From Gammaproteobacteria bacterium (GTDB lineage: Bacteria; Pseudomonadota; Gammaproteobacteria; Pseudomonadales; Azotimanducaceae): 9,489 nt of DNA. The stretch is from NCBI GenBank assembly GCA_018667205.1, contig JABIVN010000567.1, positions 1 to 9,489 of the forward strand, written 5' to 3'. Below the pieces are notes generated by a model that saw only the letters and a program-made list of their open reading frames with translations, was not told the DNA's origin and ran no database searches. Below are positions 1 through 6,190 of the stretch, in pieces (position 1 is the first letter of the stretch; the number at the start of each line of letters is the position of its first letter). The position numbers and the translations under genes were made by a program.

Positions 1-22
1 CGCTTACCAAATAAGGACCCGC

Positions 23-205
23 CTACTTTTTTTTCTTGGCGTTTTTGCGCTTGCGGCGCTGGTTGCGAGCATCTTTAAATTTGTCGTCGCTCGCCGCTTT
101 GAATGCTGCTTGAACCTTTTTTAGCTTGGCTTCTTTCCTGGCAAGCACATGACGGTTACCCGCGTTGGAAAAAGAAACCACTTCACCAGCTTTTTCATCT
201 TTCAT
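23..205 (-). CDS. Small Lys-rich hypothetical protein
   Basis: A short ORF of 60 residues counted from the ATG at 205; a TTG at 214 would add three residues. The family is not recognised. The N-terminal part (EVVSFSNAGNRH) is mixed, followed by a very basic, probably helical stretch rich in Lys, Arg and Ala that ends in KRKNAKKKK. No membrane segment, signal peptide or cysteine is present. The Lys tail could contact nucleic acid or ribosomes, but that is only inference from charge. No good ribosome binding site precedes either start. It is divergent from the desaturase gene, across a region with direct repeats. Its layout (a short EVV-type N-terminus followed by Arg/Lys/Ala helix) loosely recalls DUF4169 proteins, without enough matching positions to assign it. 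It may also be a non-coding A-rich stretch. Confidence 0.5.
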   Translation of the reverse strand: MKDEKAGEVVSFSNAGNRHVLARKEAKLKKVQAAFKAASDDKFKDARNQRRKRKNAKKKK

Positions 206-214
206 ATTCTGCAA

Positions 215-281
215 TCCATAATCAATTCAGGACAGTTTTTTGTCGCTTTTAAAAATCTATAATCATTTTAGGACAAGTTTT
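215..281. repeat. Imperfect direct repeat in divergent intergenic region
   Basis: Two copies of about 25 bp, at 215-239 and 256-281, offset by 41 bp. The shared core reads TCYATAATCA then TTYAGGACA then GTTTT; the second copy has one extra A. A third partial copy (TTCAGGAC) lies at 280-287. The pair lies between the divergent Lys-rich ORF and the desaturase gene, so a paired regulator site or a local duplication of promoter DNA are both possible. Confidence 0.55.
258..263 (+). promoter_or_regulatory. Possible -10 box for the desaturase gene
   Basis: TATAAT matches the sigma-70 -10 consensus exactly and lies in the second copy of the direct repeat, where the first copy has CATAAT. No convincing -35 box is seen about 17 bp upstream, and the resulting leader would be roughly 90 nt long. 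The assignment is tentative. Confidence 0.3.
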
Positions 282-296
282 CAGGACCCTACTTTG

Positions 297-313
297 AGAG
301 GCGTCTAGCCTCT
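297..313. other. Small inverted repeat
   Basis: AGAGGC and GCCTCT form a perfect 6-bp dyad around the 5-nt spacer GTCTA. It lies in the leader of the desaturase gene, 47 bp before the start codon. It could be an operator half-site pair or an RNA hairpin. No T-run follows, so it does not look like a terminator. Confidence 0.4.
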
Positions 314-342
314 AGAAATCCAACAACGCTATGCTACACTTC

Positions 343-359
343 GCTCGAATTTACCGAGC
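343..359 (+). other. Hairpin abutting the desaturase start codon
   Basis: GCTCG and CGAGC form a perfect 5-bp stem with a 7-nt loop, ending on the base just before the ATG at 360. It occupies the place where a Shine-Dalgarno sequence would be expected, and none is visible there. Confidence 0.4.
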
Positions 360-1193
360 ATGGACCCAGTGTTTAGATATCGCGCAGACCAACTTCCAGT
401 TTTTCTTATTTTGTCACTGACCTTGTTAGACCTGATCGTCTACTTCACCGCAGAAAACATTTGGCTGCTACTATCATATTTTATTCTAACAATTATTCCT
501 AAAGGGTGTATCTGCGCCTGGAACCACCACCACCAACACACCAAGACATTCCATTGGACGCCCCTTAACAGAATTTTGGAACTCAGTTACGGGCTACACA
601 CCGGCGTGACAACAAATCAATGGTTACTACATCACGTTTTTGGCCACCATCACAATTACCTAGACCAGGGTATTGATGAGAGTCGCTGGCAAAGAGCAGA
701 TGGTTCAAAAATGAATGAACTTGAATACACCTTAGCCGTTGCAGCGACAGCCTATCCACGAGCCTGGAAAGTAGGGAAAAAACATCCTAAACATTTACGC
801 ACACATTTAATCTACACAGCGTTGACACTCACCATTGCAATATCGTTAGTCGCGGCCAACCCCCTGCAGGGCTTCATGGTTTTCGCTCTTCCTATGCTCA
901 CAGGCCTGTTGATCACGGCGTGGGCCACCTACGATCATCATGCGGGCCTGGACTCGGAGGACGACTTCACCGCTTCTTACAACACAATGAATTCGGCTTA
1001 CAATTTGGTCACGGGCAACCTTGGCTACCACACGGCGCATCACCACAAGCAGGGCGTGCACTGGTCCGAACTTCCTGCATTACACCAGACTATCAAACAT
1101 CGCATACCAGCAGAGCTGTACCGTTCTTCAATGTGGGACTTACTGAACTATGTACCATTCATCAAGGGCTTTATCAGGATAGATATACCTTGA
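360..1193 (+). CDS. Membrane fatty acid desaturase family protein
   Basis: A 277-residue integral membrane di-iron enzyme of the fatty acid desaturase superfamily. It probably inserts a double bond into an acyl chain in the inner membrane; the substrate and position cannot be read from sequence. His clusters are visible: HHHQH (residues 56-60), HHVFGHHH (91-98), DHH (192-194) and the C-terminal NLGYHTAHHHKQGVHW (220-235), which fits the YHxxHH box that ligates iron in this superfamily. Hydrophobic segments lie at about 11-30, 33-50, 150-165 and 168-188, placing the His boxes on the cytoplasmic side. The length is short compared with eukaryotic front-end desaturases but normal for compact bacterial members. 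The ATG at 360 is the only reasonable start in frame, although no Shine-Dalgarno sequence precedes it. A related hydroxylase or ketolase activity cannot be excluded. Confidence 0.9.
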   Translation: MDPVFRYRADQLPVFLILSLTLLDLIVYFTAENIWLLLSYFILTIIPKGCICAWNHHHQHTKTFHWTPLNRILELSYGLHTGVTTNQWLLHHVFGHHHNYLDQGIDESRWQRADGSKMNELEYTLAVAATAYPRAWKVGKKHPKHLRTHLIYTALTLTIAISLVAANPLQGFMVFALPMLTGLLITAWATYDHHAGLDSEDDFTASYNTMNSAYNLVTGNLGYHTAHHHKQGVHWSELPALHQTIKHRIPAELYRSSMWDLLNYVPFIKGFIRIDIP

Positions 1194-1294
1194 TAAATCC
1201 CTGACAAACCCCTGATCACACCCTGATCACACTCTGATCACACTCTGAGTAAACCCTGAGTACACACTCTTAGTAAACACTCTTTTTTGTAAAC
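1189..1294. repeat. Degenerate 11-bp tandem repeat array
   Basis: Seven units of exactly 11 bp run in register from 1189 to 1265: CTTGATAAATC, CCTGACAAACC, CCTGATCACAC, CCTGATCACAC, TCTGATCACAC, TCTGAGTAAAC and CCTGAGTACAC. Two longer relatives follow (ACTCTTAGTAAAC at 1266-1278 and ACTCTTTTTTGTAAAC at 1279-1294). The consensus is roughly YCTGAKYAMAC. Units 3 to 5 each carry the palindrome TGATCA, hence a GATC site, at 11-bp spacing. The first unit includes the desaturase stop codon. The array occupies most of the convergent gap between the desaturase and CPXCG genes. The TGATCA copies can pair with each other and a T-run lies at 1282-1287, so a role in termination is possible. Phased protein binding is the other idea. 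Confidence 0.85.
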
Positions 1295-1312
1295 ACCCCG
1301 AACAACCCGTCC

Positions 1313-1504
1313 TCACGTCTCTGCAAAGACGCTAACTTCCGGCGGGCCTTCTTGCACTGCCAACACGCAAACCATCATCGGACAACAGCAGACTTGGCAA
1401 TCCTCGATATACTCCTGGTCTGCTGAAGGGTCGACCACCAACTCGATCATTTCACCGCAATGTGGACAATAGGTCTTGTGAGTATCAAGGTACATGCTCG
1501 TCAT
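1313..1504 (-). CDS. CPXCG motif-containing cysteine-rich protein
   Basis: A 63-residue protein with the motif YCPHCGEMIELVVDPS (residues 12-27) followed by QEYIEDCQVCCCPM (30-43). This is the pattern of the small Cys_rich_CPXG family, in which one CPxCG pair and a later CxxC set probably form a zinc site (here Cys13, Cys16, Cys36 and Cys39/40/41). Its biochemical role is unknown; the family is widespread in gammaproteobacteria. The start is either the ATG at 1504, with AGG a few bases upstream, or the ATG at 1495. A TATAAT on the minus strand at 1508-1503 overlaps the first ATG; if it is a real -10 box, the transcript would begin near the second ATG and be almost leaderless. The gene is divergent from the thioesterase and convergent with the desaturase gene. 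Confidence 0.85.
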   Translation of the reverse strand: MTSMYLDTHKTYCPHCGEMIELVVDPSADQEYIEDCQVCCCPMMVCVLAVQEGPPEVSVFAET

Positions 1505-1554
1505 TATACCTGCGTATCAGTAAACGCAACCTACACGGCCAATGGAGCAAATTT

Positions 1555-1959
1555 ATGAGTCAATTACGATCTGATGCCAACCGCTGTTTCGTTTGCGGGC
1601 CTGGCAATCCAATTGGGCTACAACTGGCGTTCAGACTTGAGGAGGATATTTGCCACAGTGAATTCACACCCGGCGCCGATCATTGCGGATACGACAACGT
1701 GACACATGGCGGTATTGTGTTTAGTGCACTTGATGACGTCATGGCGAACTGGCTATTCCTTAAGGGTTTCAAGGCATTCACCGCTAAATGCGATATTCGA
1801 TATCGAGACGCACTACCGATTGGCGCCAAGGTTCGACTTGAAGGACACTGCATAAAACAAAAAGCACGATTAACGCAGATGAAGGGATTGATGATTCGGC
1901 ACGACACCAACGAGGTCGTCGCCGAGACCGAAGCCGCTTTCATGATGATTCCTGATTAG
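1555..1959 (+). CDS. PaaI-family hotdog-fold thioesterase
   Basis: A 134-residue cytosolic protein with the hotdog 4HBT/PaaI pattern, probably hydrolysing an acyl-CoA thioester of unknown chain. The N-terminal CFVCGPGNPIGLQLAF (residues 11-26) marks a subgroup of this family with a CxxCG element before NPxGL. The central NVTHGGIVFSALDDVMANW (48-66) holds the HGG turn and the acidic Asp60/Asp61 on the long hotdog helix, where catalytic acids lie in relatives. The ATG at 1555 was chosen because GGAG at 1544-1547 sits seven bases upstream and the protein then begins like family members. An in-frame start at 1462 would add 31 residues with no family resemblance and overlap the CPXCG gene. The stop codon overlaps that of the convergent transglycosylase gene. 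A small acyl-CoA thioesterase beside a desaturase suggests lipid metabolism, but they are not co-transcribed head to tail. Confidence 0.88.
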   Translation: MSQLRSDANRCFVCGPGNPIGLQLAFRLEEDICHSEFTPGADHCGYDNVTHGGIVFSALDDVMANWLFLKGFKAFTAKCDIRYRDALPIGAKVRLEGHCIKQKARLTQMKGLMIRHDTNEVVAETEAAFMMIPD

Positions 1960-2993
1960 TCCGGCCTGGCAATCGCCTCAGACAGCAAACCCACTGATAC
2001 AGCATATTTGTCAGCGCAGTTGTAATTCAGGATTGCACGATAGTTCCCTCCGACTAGGTATCCCGAGCTTGCGCCTGCTTCAGGCGACACCAGCGCATAA
2101 AGCTGGTCAGTCAATTGACCGCCAGGAACCACGCCCTTGGCCTGCCAGCTGGGAATCGACATTTTGCGAGAATGGCGCTTAAGGGCCCGGCAACCTGGCT
2201 CAACATTCAGGGGCTTCAAGCTGGCAAAATCAAGGTTGTTAAACGATACCGGGCTTCCCCAACCGGCCCCCCTTTTCCAGCCAGCCTTATTCAGGTAGTT
2301 AGCGATAGAGGCAAAGACATCCGCCTTATTGGACCAGATGTCCTTCCGACCGTCTCCATCGTGATCGACCGCAAATTCCAGAAAACTGCTCGGCATGAAC
2401 TGGCTTTGCCCCATCGCTCCAGCCCACGCACCTACAAATGCCTCAGGCGCAATATGTTGCTCATCAAGAATTTGTAGCGCTTTACGGAGTTCCGCGGTAA
2501 AAAACGCAGCTCTGCGCTGATCATACCCCAGGGTTGCGAGAGACCGAATGATGCTGTGATTCCCCTGATAGCGACCAAAATTTGTCTCCAAACCCCAAAA
2601 GGCAACAATATACTCTGGATCCACATCGTATAAATCAGCTATCTCATCAAGCAAAATCTGATGCAGCCTAAACAGCTTGCGACCTTCTTGTTTTTTGAAG
2701 CTCGTCACTCGCGCAGTCAGGTACTCGTCAAACGTCTGCACAAACTCAGGCTGTTTCCGATCGTAGCCTATGACACGCTCGTCGCGCGTTAGCCCCTTGA
2801 ACGCGCCATCTACCGTCTCTGATGCTATCCCGTTCAGGATTGCTGTCGATCGCACCTTTGCCAGGTAATCATCAAAACTACCGGCGTCGCCCGCTACCGC
2901 ACCCTGACTAATCATTATTGCCACAAGTGATGCTAGCGAAACCCAAAATACCCGTGCAAGGCGATGCTGCTGCAAACCCATGATAGACTTCAT
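1956..2993 (-). CDS. MltB-family lytic murein transglycosylase
   Basis: A 345-residue periplasmic enzyme that cleaves the MurNAc-GlcNAc bond of peptidoglycan with formation of 1,6-anhydroMurNAc. A signal peptide is clear: basic residues to 14, hydrophobic core 16-34, probable cleavage after AVA (32-34). No lipobox cysteine follows, so unlike E. coli MltB this is probably soluble rather than a lipoprotein. The catalytic Glu136 lies in FWGLETNFGRYQG (132-144), followed by GAMGQSQFMPSSF (192-204), both hallmarks of the SLT_2/family 3 domain. DHDGDGRKDIW (210-220) resembles the EF-hand-type calcium loop known in Slt35/MltB. The C-terminal GGNYRAILNYN (315-325) is also typical. The ATG at 2993 is preceded by AAGGAG with good spacing. 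No peptidoglycan-binding domain is attached. It is divergent from the RDD gene by 29 bp. The symbol mltB is avoided because paralogues are common. Confidence 0.94.
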   Translation of the reverse strand: MKSIMGLQQHRLARVFWVSLASLVAIMISQGAVAGDAGSFDDYLAKVRSTAILNGIASETVDGAFKGLTRDERVIGYDRKQPEFVQTFDEYLTARVTSFKKQEGRKLFRLHQILLDEIADLYDVDPEYIVAFWGLETNFGRYQGNHSIIRSLATLGYDQRRAAFFTAELRKALQILDEQHIAPEAFVGAWAGAMGQSQFMPSSFLEFAVDHDGDGRKDIWSNKADVFASIANYLNKAGWKRGAGWGSPVSFNNLDFASLKPLNVEPGCRALKRHSRKMSIPSWQAKGVVPGGQLTDQLYALVSPEAGASSGYLVGGNYRAILNYNCADKYAVSVGLLSEAIARPD

Positions 2994-3022
2994 TTTTTCT
3001 CCTTACTCATGCAAACGGTCTC
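2994..3022. promoter_or_regulatory. 29-bp divergent gap with transglycosylase RBS and duplicated start-codon segment
   Basis: The minus strand carries AAGGAG just before the transglycosylase start. On the plus strand a 14-bp near-tandem duplication, CTCATGCAAACGGT (3006-3019) and CTCATGCAAACTGC (3020-3033), creates two ATGs in different frames: 3009 opens only a short frame, and 3023 starts the RDD protein. The gap is too short for two separate promoters, so at least one must lie inside the neighbouring coding region. Confidence 0.5.
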
Positions 3023-3460
3023 ATGCAAACTGCCTCAAACACACAGGCCAAACTATGGCGACGACTAGCGGCCATGCTGTACGACTCATTTCTGGTCATT
3101 GCCCTTTGGCTCATTACAACGGCGCTTATGATCGCTTTCTTTAATAACGGTAAAATTATCGCAGGGCCATCCTTCCAGCTATTCCTTTATCTTGAAGCTG
3201 GCGCGTTTTATGCCTACTTTTGGCACATTAAGGGACAGACCCTCGGCATGCAGGTCTGGAAAATCCGCACTATCAACGATACTGGGCAAATATTAACCCT
3301 AGGTGAATGTGCTGTAAGATTTTTCTTCGCCACTTTCTCAGCGATGTTCCTTGGACTTGGCTTTATCTGGATCTTATTCGACAGAGAGAACCTGGCCTGG
3401 CACGACCGCGCGTCGGGAACCCGGGTCATCTTTCTGGGAAGCGACCCCTACCGAAAATAA
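3023..3460 (+). CDS. RDD family membrane protein
   Basis: A 145-residue inner-membrane protein of the RDD family. The family is defined by conserved Arg and Asp residues in membrane segments; here Arg13/Arg14 and Asp21 lie in LWRRLAAMLYDSF (11-23), and Asp120 and WHDR (126-129) lie near the C-terminus. Hydrophobic segments cover about 21-40, 50-67 and 98-118. KGQTLGMQVWKIRTIN (70-85) is the usual loop between segments 2 and 3. The molecular function is unknown; a transport or ion role has been proposed for some members. The start at 3023 matches where relatives begin, but no Shine-Dalgarno sequence is visible, and an upstream ATG at 3009 is out of frame. It converges on lptF with a 20-bp gap and is divergent from the transglycosylase gene, so it appears to be a single-gene unit. 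Confidence 0.9.
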   Translation: MQTASNTQAKLWRRLAAMLYDSFLVIALWLITTALMIAFFNNGKIIAGPSFQLFLYLEAGAFYAYFWHIKGQTLGMQVWKIRTINDTGQILTLGECAVRFFFATFSAMFLGLGFIWILFDRENLAWHDRASGTRVIFLGSDPYRK

Positions 3461-3480
3461 ACCAGCGACGACTAGCGCCA

Positions 3481-4584
3481 CTAACGGAAAAGCATTGGCA
3501 ACTTGTTAAGCTTTTCGCCCATCCAATCAAGCCTGTACATTAAAAACGTCGTGCCAAGGGCTAAGCCATGAATCCACCAAAGGCCAAAATCCAGCGGAAT
3601 GGCGCCTTTCTCCAACGCAGTCCTGGCGCCTGACAACGTAAGAATATAGACAAAGCAAAGAATCATCGCGGGGACCAGACGCGTAAACCGTCCTTGCCGC
3701 GGATTTACCCGAGCAAGGGGTATTGCCAGCAGAGCAATAACAGGTATCAATAGAACAACCCCTACGCGCCAATGAAGCTCCGATACAGCGCTGGCATCTG
3801 TTGCACCGAACAACGCTAATGTTGGTATAGCCGTACGGCGTTTTTTACGCTTGATGGACCCACCACTATCCACCAACTGACCGTATTCTTCGTAGTCTAT
3901 GGACTGGAAATTCTTTTCTCCGGGTTTGCCTTGATATCGCCTACCGTTATTTAGCACCAGGAACCGTCTACCCGCACCATCAACCTGAGTCCTGCCGCTA
4001 TCAGCGATCACCGTCACCGCTTGCCTGGGCTCATTACCGGCCGTCTCTTTGTACTCGTTAATGAATACTCCCGCCAATTCCCCCTTGTCCGAGAGGCCTT
4101 CCGTATAGGTTACCCGCTTGCCTGAAGTCAGCATTTGGAAGCGACCAGGGATAAGCGTATCGAATTCCGTCAGCTTGCTCTGATCACCCAGCAGTATTTC
4201 GACCTGCCGCTCACCCATCGGTTTAAGCCACAGAGAGATCATCGCCGTCATCACCATCACCACCAGAGACGTTAGCAGCGTCATCTGAATCAGCCGTCCG
4301 GTACTCATTCCACACGCCTGAAGAACAATCATTTCACTATCGACGTGCATCCGACCATGCACCAGCATAATAGACAGGAAGTAACTGACCGGAATAATCA
4401 ATTCAAGAAAACCGGGCAGCCTATAGGCCATCACAGCAAACAGCACTTCGCGGGACATGAGGCCCGCGGCCGCATTCTCTAAATAACCACTGAATCGCCA
4501 ACCCATAGAAATCACCAACACAATGCCAGTAACAGCAAACATCGTGATAAATATTTCACGGGCAAAATAGCGTAAAAGAATCAC
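3481..4584 (-). CDS. lptF: LPS export ABC transporter permease LptF
   Basis: A 367-residue inner-membrane permease of the LptB2FG complex that extracts lipopolysaccharide from the membrane and passes it to LptC and the periplasmic bridge. The pattern matches LptF rather than LptG: it starts with ILLRYFAREI, SEMIVLQACGMS (83-94) is the cytoplasmic coupling-helix region, SELHWR (268-273) opens the fourth membrane segment, and NPRQGRF (294-300) is followed by segment five. Membrane segments are near 10-30, 48-78, 98-120, 271-292, 302-322 and 333-352, and the periplasmic beta-jellyroll domain spans about 125-265. Translation starts at a GTG at 4584; an in-frame TAG lies seven codons upstream, and the Shine-Dalgarno sequence is weak. 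It is divergent from pepA, the usual arrangement. Unusually, no lptG follows: the next gene is a convergent RDD gene 20 bp away. Confidence 0.95.
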   Translation of the reverse strand: MILLRYFAREIFITMFAVTGIVLVISMGWRFSGYLENAAAGLMSREVLFAVMAYRLPGFLELIIPVSYFLSIMLVHGRMHVDSEMIVLQACGMSTGRLIQMTLLTSLVVMVMTAMISLWLKPMGERQVEILLGDQSKLTEFDTLIPGRFQMLTSGKRVTYTEGLSDKGELAGVFINEYKETAGNEPRQAVTVIADSGRTQVDGAGRRFLVLNNGRRYQGKPGEKNFQSIDYEEYGQLVDSGGSIKRKKRRTAIPTLALFGATDASAVSELHWRVGVVLLIPVIALLAIPLARVNPRQGRFTRLVPAMILCFVYILTLSGARTALEKGAIPLDFGLWWIHGLALGTTFLMYRLDWMGEKLNKLPMLFR

Positions 4585-4616
4585 TTTAAGTGACCGGACA
4601 TTCTATACTCTTCATT

Positions 4617-4654
4617 TTAGGGCAATAGCCCACGTTATATTAGGGCAATAGCCC
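4617..4654. promoter_or_regulatory. Twin dyads between divergent lptF and pepA
   Basis: The 15-bp sequence TTAGGGCAATAGCCC occurs exactly twice, at 4617-4631 and 4640-4654, a period of 23 bp or about two helical turns. Each copy contains the inverted repeat GGGC-AATA-GCCC (4620-4631 and 4643-4654). TATATT between the copies (4637-4642) could be a -10 box for pepA, partly overlapped by the second dyad. The position, identity and spacing suggest operator sites for a dimeric regulator that could serve both genes. Tandem RNA hairpins in the pepA leader are the alternative. Confidence 0.65.
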
Positions 4655-4668
4655 TCGCGAAAAACCTC

Positions 4669-4673
4669 AGGAG
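4669..4673 (+). promoter_or_regulatory. Ribosome binding site of pepA
   Basis: AGGAG lies five bases before the ATG at 4679 and fixes the pepA start. Confidence 0.8.
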
Positions 4674-4678
4674 TCTCT

Positions 4679-6172
4679 ATGAAGTATGGCACACACACGG
4701 GTAATGCCGTAAAAGCCAAATCGCAATGCGCCATCGTTGGCGTCTACGAAAACTGCCAGTTATCCCCCTCTGCTATGTTGCTGGACCAAGCGAGCAAAGG
4801 CTATCTGAAAAAGGTCCTGAAACGCGGTGACATTAGCGGTAAAATTCATCAGACACTAATACTTCATGATGTACCCGATATCGGTGCCGTCCGAGTACTT
4901 TTGGTAGGACTTGGTAAAAAAAAGGCCATGACTAGCGCAAAGTATGCGGGCATAGCAAAAACCGTTATCGGCAAAATAAAAGCTATCTCATCCCGAACCA
5001 ACCTATGCTGCCTGCTTGAAGTGGATGTCCCAGACCGGGACATTGATTGGAAAACTCGCAGAATTATCGAATCCTTCGAGGCCGGTTTGTATTCGTTTAC
5101 GGAAATGAAGGGTAAACCGCCAGAGAAGACGGATGCCATCGAGTCGGTGGATCTGCTCGTCAACGACAAATCCGAACTGAAAGCAGTCACCGGCGCAATC
5201 GCAGTCGGTAACGCATTGACTGCGGGTATCAACTCCTCGAAGAGACTGGGCAACCTGCCAGGAAATGTCTGCACACCGACCTATCTCGCGGAGCAGGCGA
5301 AGCGACTTGCCAAAGATTATTTATCTATCACAACGAAGGTTATCGAAGAAAAAGAGATAGAGAAACTCGGCATGGGCGCGTTTATGTCCGTTACCCAAGG
5401 CAGCGTGCAACCCGGCAAGTTAATCGTGATTACCCACAAGGGCGGCAAAGCAAAAGAGGCACCCCATGTGCTGGTTGGCAAAGGGATTACCTTCGACACG
5501 GGTGGTATTTCACTGAAACCAGGCGGTGGCATGCACGAGATGATCTGGGATATGTGCGGCGCAGCCTGTGTATTTGGAACCATGCTCGCGATCGCCGAAC
5601 AGGGGCTTGCCATGAACGTTATTGGCGTGATCGCAGCAGCAGAAAATATGCCGTCAGGCGATGCTTCAAGGCCAGGGGACATCGTAAAAACCATGTCCGG
5701 GCAAACAGTAGAAATCCTGAACACAGACGCCGAAGGCCGGCTTGTCTTATGCGACGCACTGACCTACATAGACAAGTTCAATCCCAAGACCGTGATCGAT
5801 GTCGCAACGCTGACGGGCGCCTGCATCGTCGCTTTGGGTTCCCATGCCTCAGCAATGTACGCCAATGATGATGGTGTCGCGGCGGACCTTACCAAGGCAG
5901 GCGAGGACTCGCTGGACCGGGTCTGGCGAATGCCTTTATGGGATGACTATCAGGTGCAGATCAACAGCCCATTTGCAGACATGGCAAATATTGGTGGTCG
6001 CGAGGCCGGGAGCATTACAGCGGCCTGTTTCCTTGCGCGCTTTACCAAAAAGTATCGCTGGGCACATCTTGATGTCGCCGGTTCCGCATTCAAGGGATCC
6101 GGCCCGTCAAAAGGCTCAACCGGCAGGCCCGTCAGTTTGCTCTTTGAATACCTAAACAACCTTGCAGCCTGA
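4679..6172 (+). CDS. pepA: Leucyl aminopeptidase PepA (M17)
   Basis: A 497-residue cytosolic M17 aminopeptidase that removes N-terminal residues, preferring Leu and other hydrophobics, as a hexamer with two metal ions per subunit. The metal ligands can all be placed by the family pattern: Lys268 and Asp273 in VGKGITFDTGG, Asp291 in WDMCG, and Asp350 and Glu352 in NTDAEGRL. The catalytic Lys280 and Arg354 are present. The smaller N-terminal domain covers about 1-170 and the catalytic domain about 180-495. The length is close to the E. coli enzyme (503). In E. coli the protein also binds DNA (XerCD cer recombination, carAB repression); whether this holds here cannot be seen. It is the first gene of the rightward series toward valS, followed by holC after 32 bp. 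A pair of identical dyads lies in its upstream region. Confidence 0.97.
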   Translation: MKYGTHTGNAVKAKSQCAIVGVYENCQLSPSAMLLDQASKGYLKKVLKRGDISGKIHQTLILHDVPDIGAVRVLLVGLGKKKAMTSAKYAGIAKTVIGKIKAISSRTNLCCLLEVDVPDRDIDWKTRRIIESFEAGLYSFTEMKGKPPEKTDAIESVDLLVNDKSELKAVTGAIAVGNALTAGINSSKRLGNLPGNVCTPTYLAEQAKRLAKDYLSITTKVIEEKEIEKLGMGAFMSVTQGSVQPGKLIVITHKGGKAKEAPHVLVGKGITFDTGGISLKPGGGMHEMIWDMCGAACVFGTMLAIAEQGLAMNVIGVIAAAENMPSGDASRPGDIVKTMSGQTVEILNTDAEGRLVLCDALTYIDKFNPKTVIDVATLTGACIVALGSHASAMYANDDGVAADLTKAGEDSLDRVWRMPLWDDYQVQINSPFADMANIGGREAGSITAACFLARFTKKYRWAHLDVAGSAFKGSGPSKGSTGRPVSLLFEYLNNLAA

Positions 6173-6190
6173 ACCCGACCCGTTGAGACC

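Noticed and set aside
29..40. T-run at the left edge as a terminator tail
   Set aside because: It encodes the Lys tail of the minus-strand ORF and no stable stem precedes it on the plus strand within the window.
920..1204. Open frame of 94 codons inside the desaturase gene, other frame
   Set aside because: It overlaps a clear His-box desaturase and shows no family pattern; a shadow of the real gene.
1462..1554. N-terminal extension of the thioesterase from the in-frame ATG at 1462
   Set aside because: It would overlap the CPXCG gene, has no family resemblance, and a good GGAG lies before the ATG at 1555.
3058..3477. A 13-bp perfect direct repeat GCGACGACTAGCG at 3058-3070 and 3465-3477 around the RDD gene, which could flank a mobile segment or mark a deletion
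   Set aside because: One exact 13-mer repeat is about what chance gives in a window of this length, and the RDD gene shows no other sign of mobility.
263..4625. TCATTTTAGGRCAA shared between the desaturase promoter region (263-276) and the lptF-pepA region (4612-4625), suggesting a common operator
   Set aside because: A 13 of 14 match is expected several times by chance in 9.5 kb, and the dyad that defines the lptF-pepA element is absent at the first site.
4864..5724. Long antisense open frames opposite pepA (4864-5274 and 5317-5724)
   Set aside because: pepA is intact with all metal ligands; the reverse frames have no ribosome binding site or recognisable motif.
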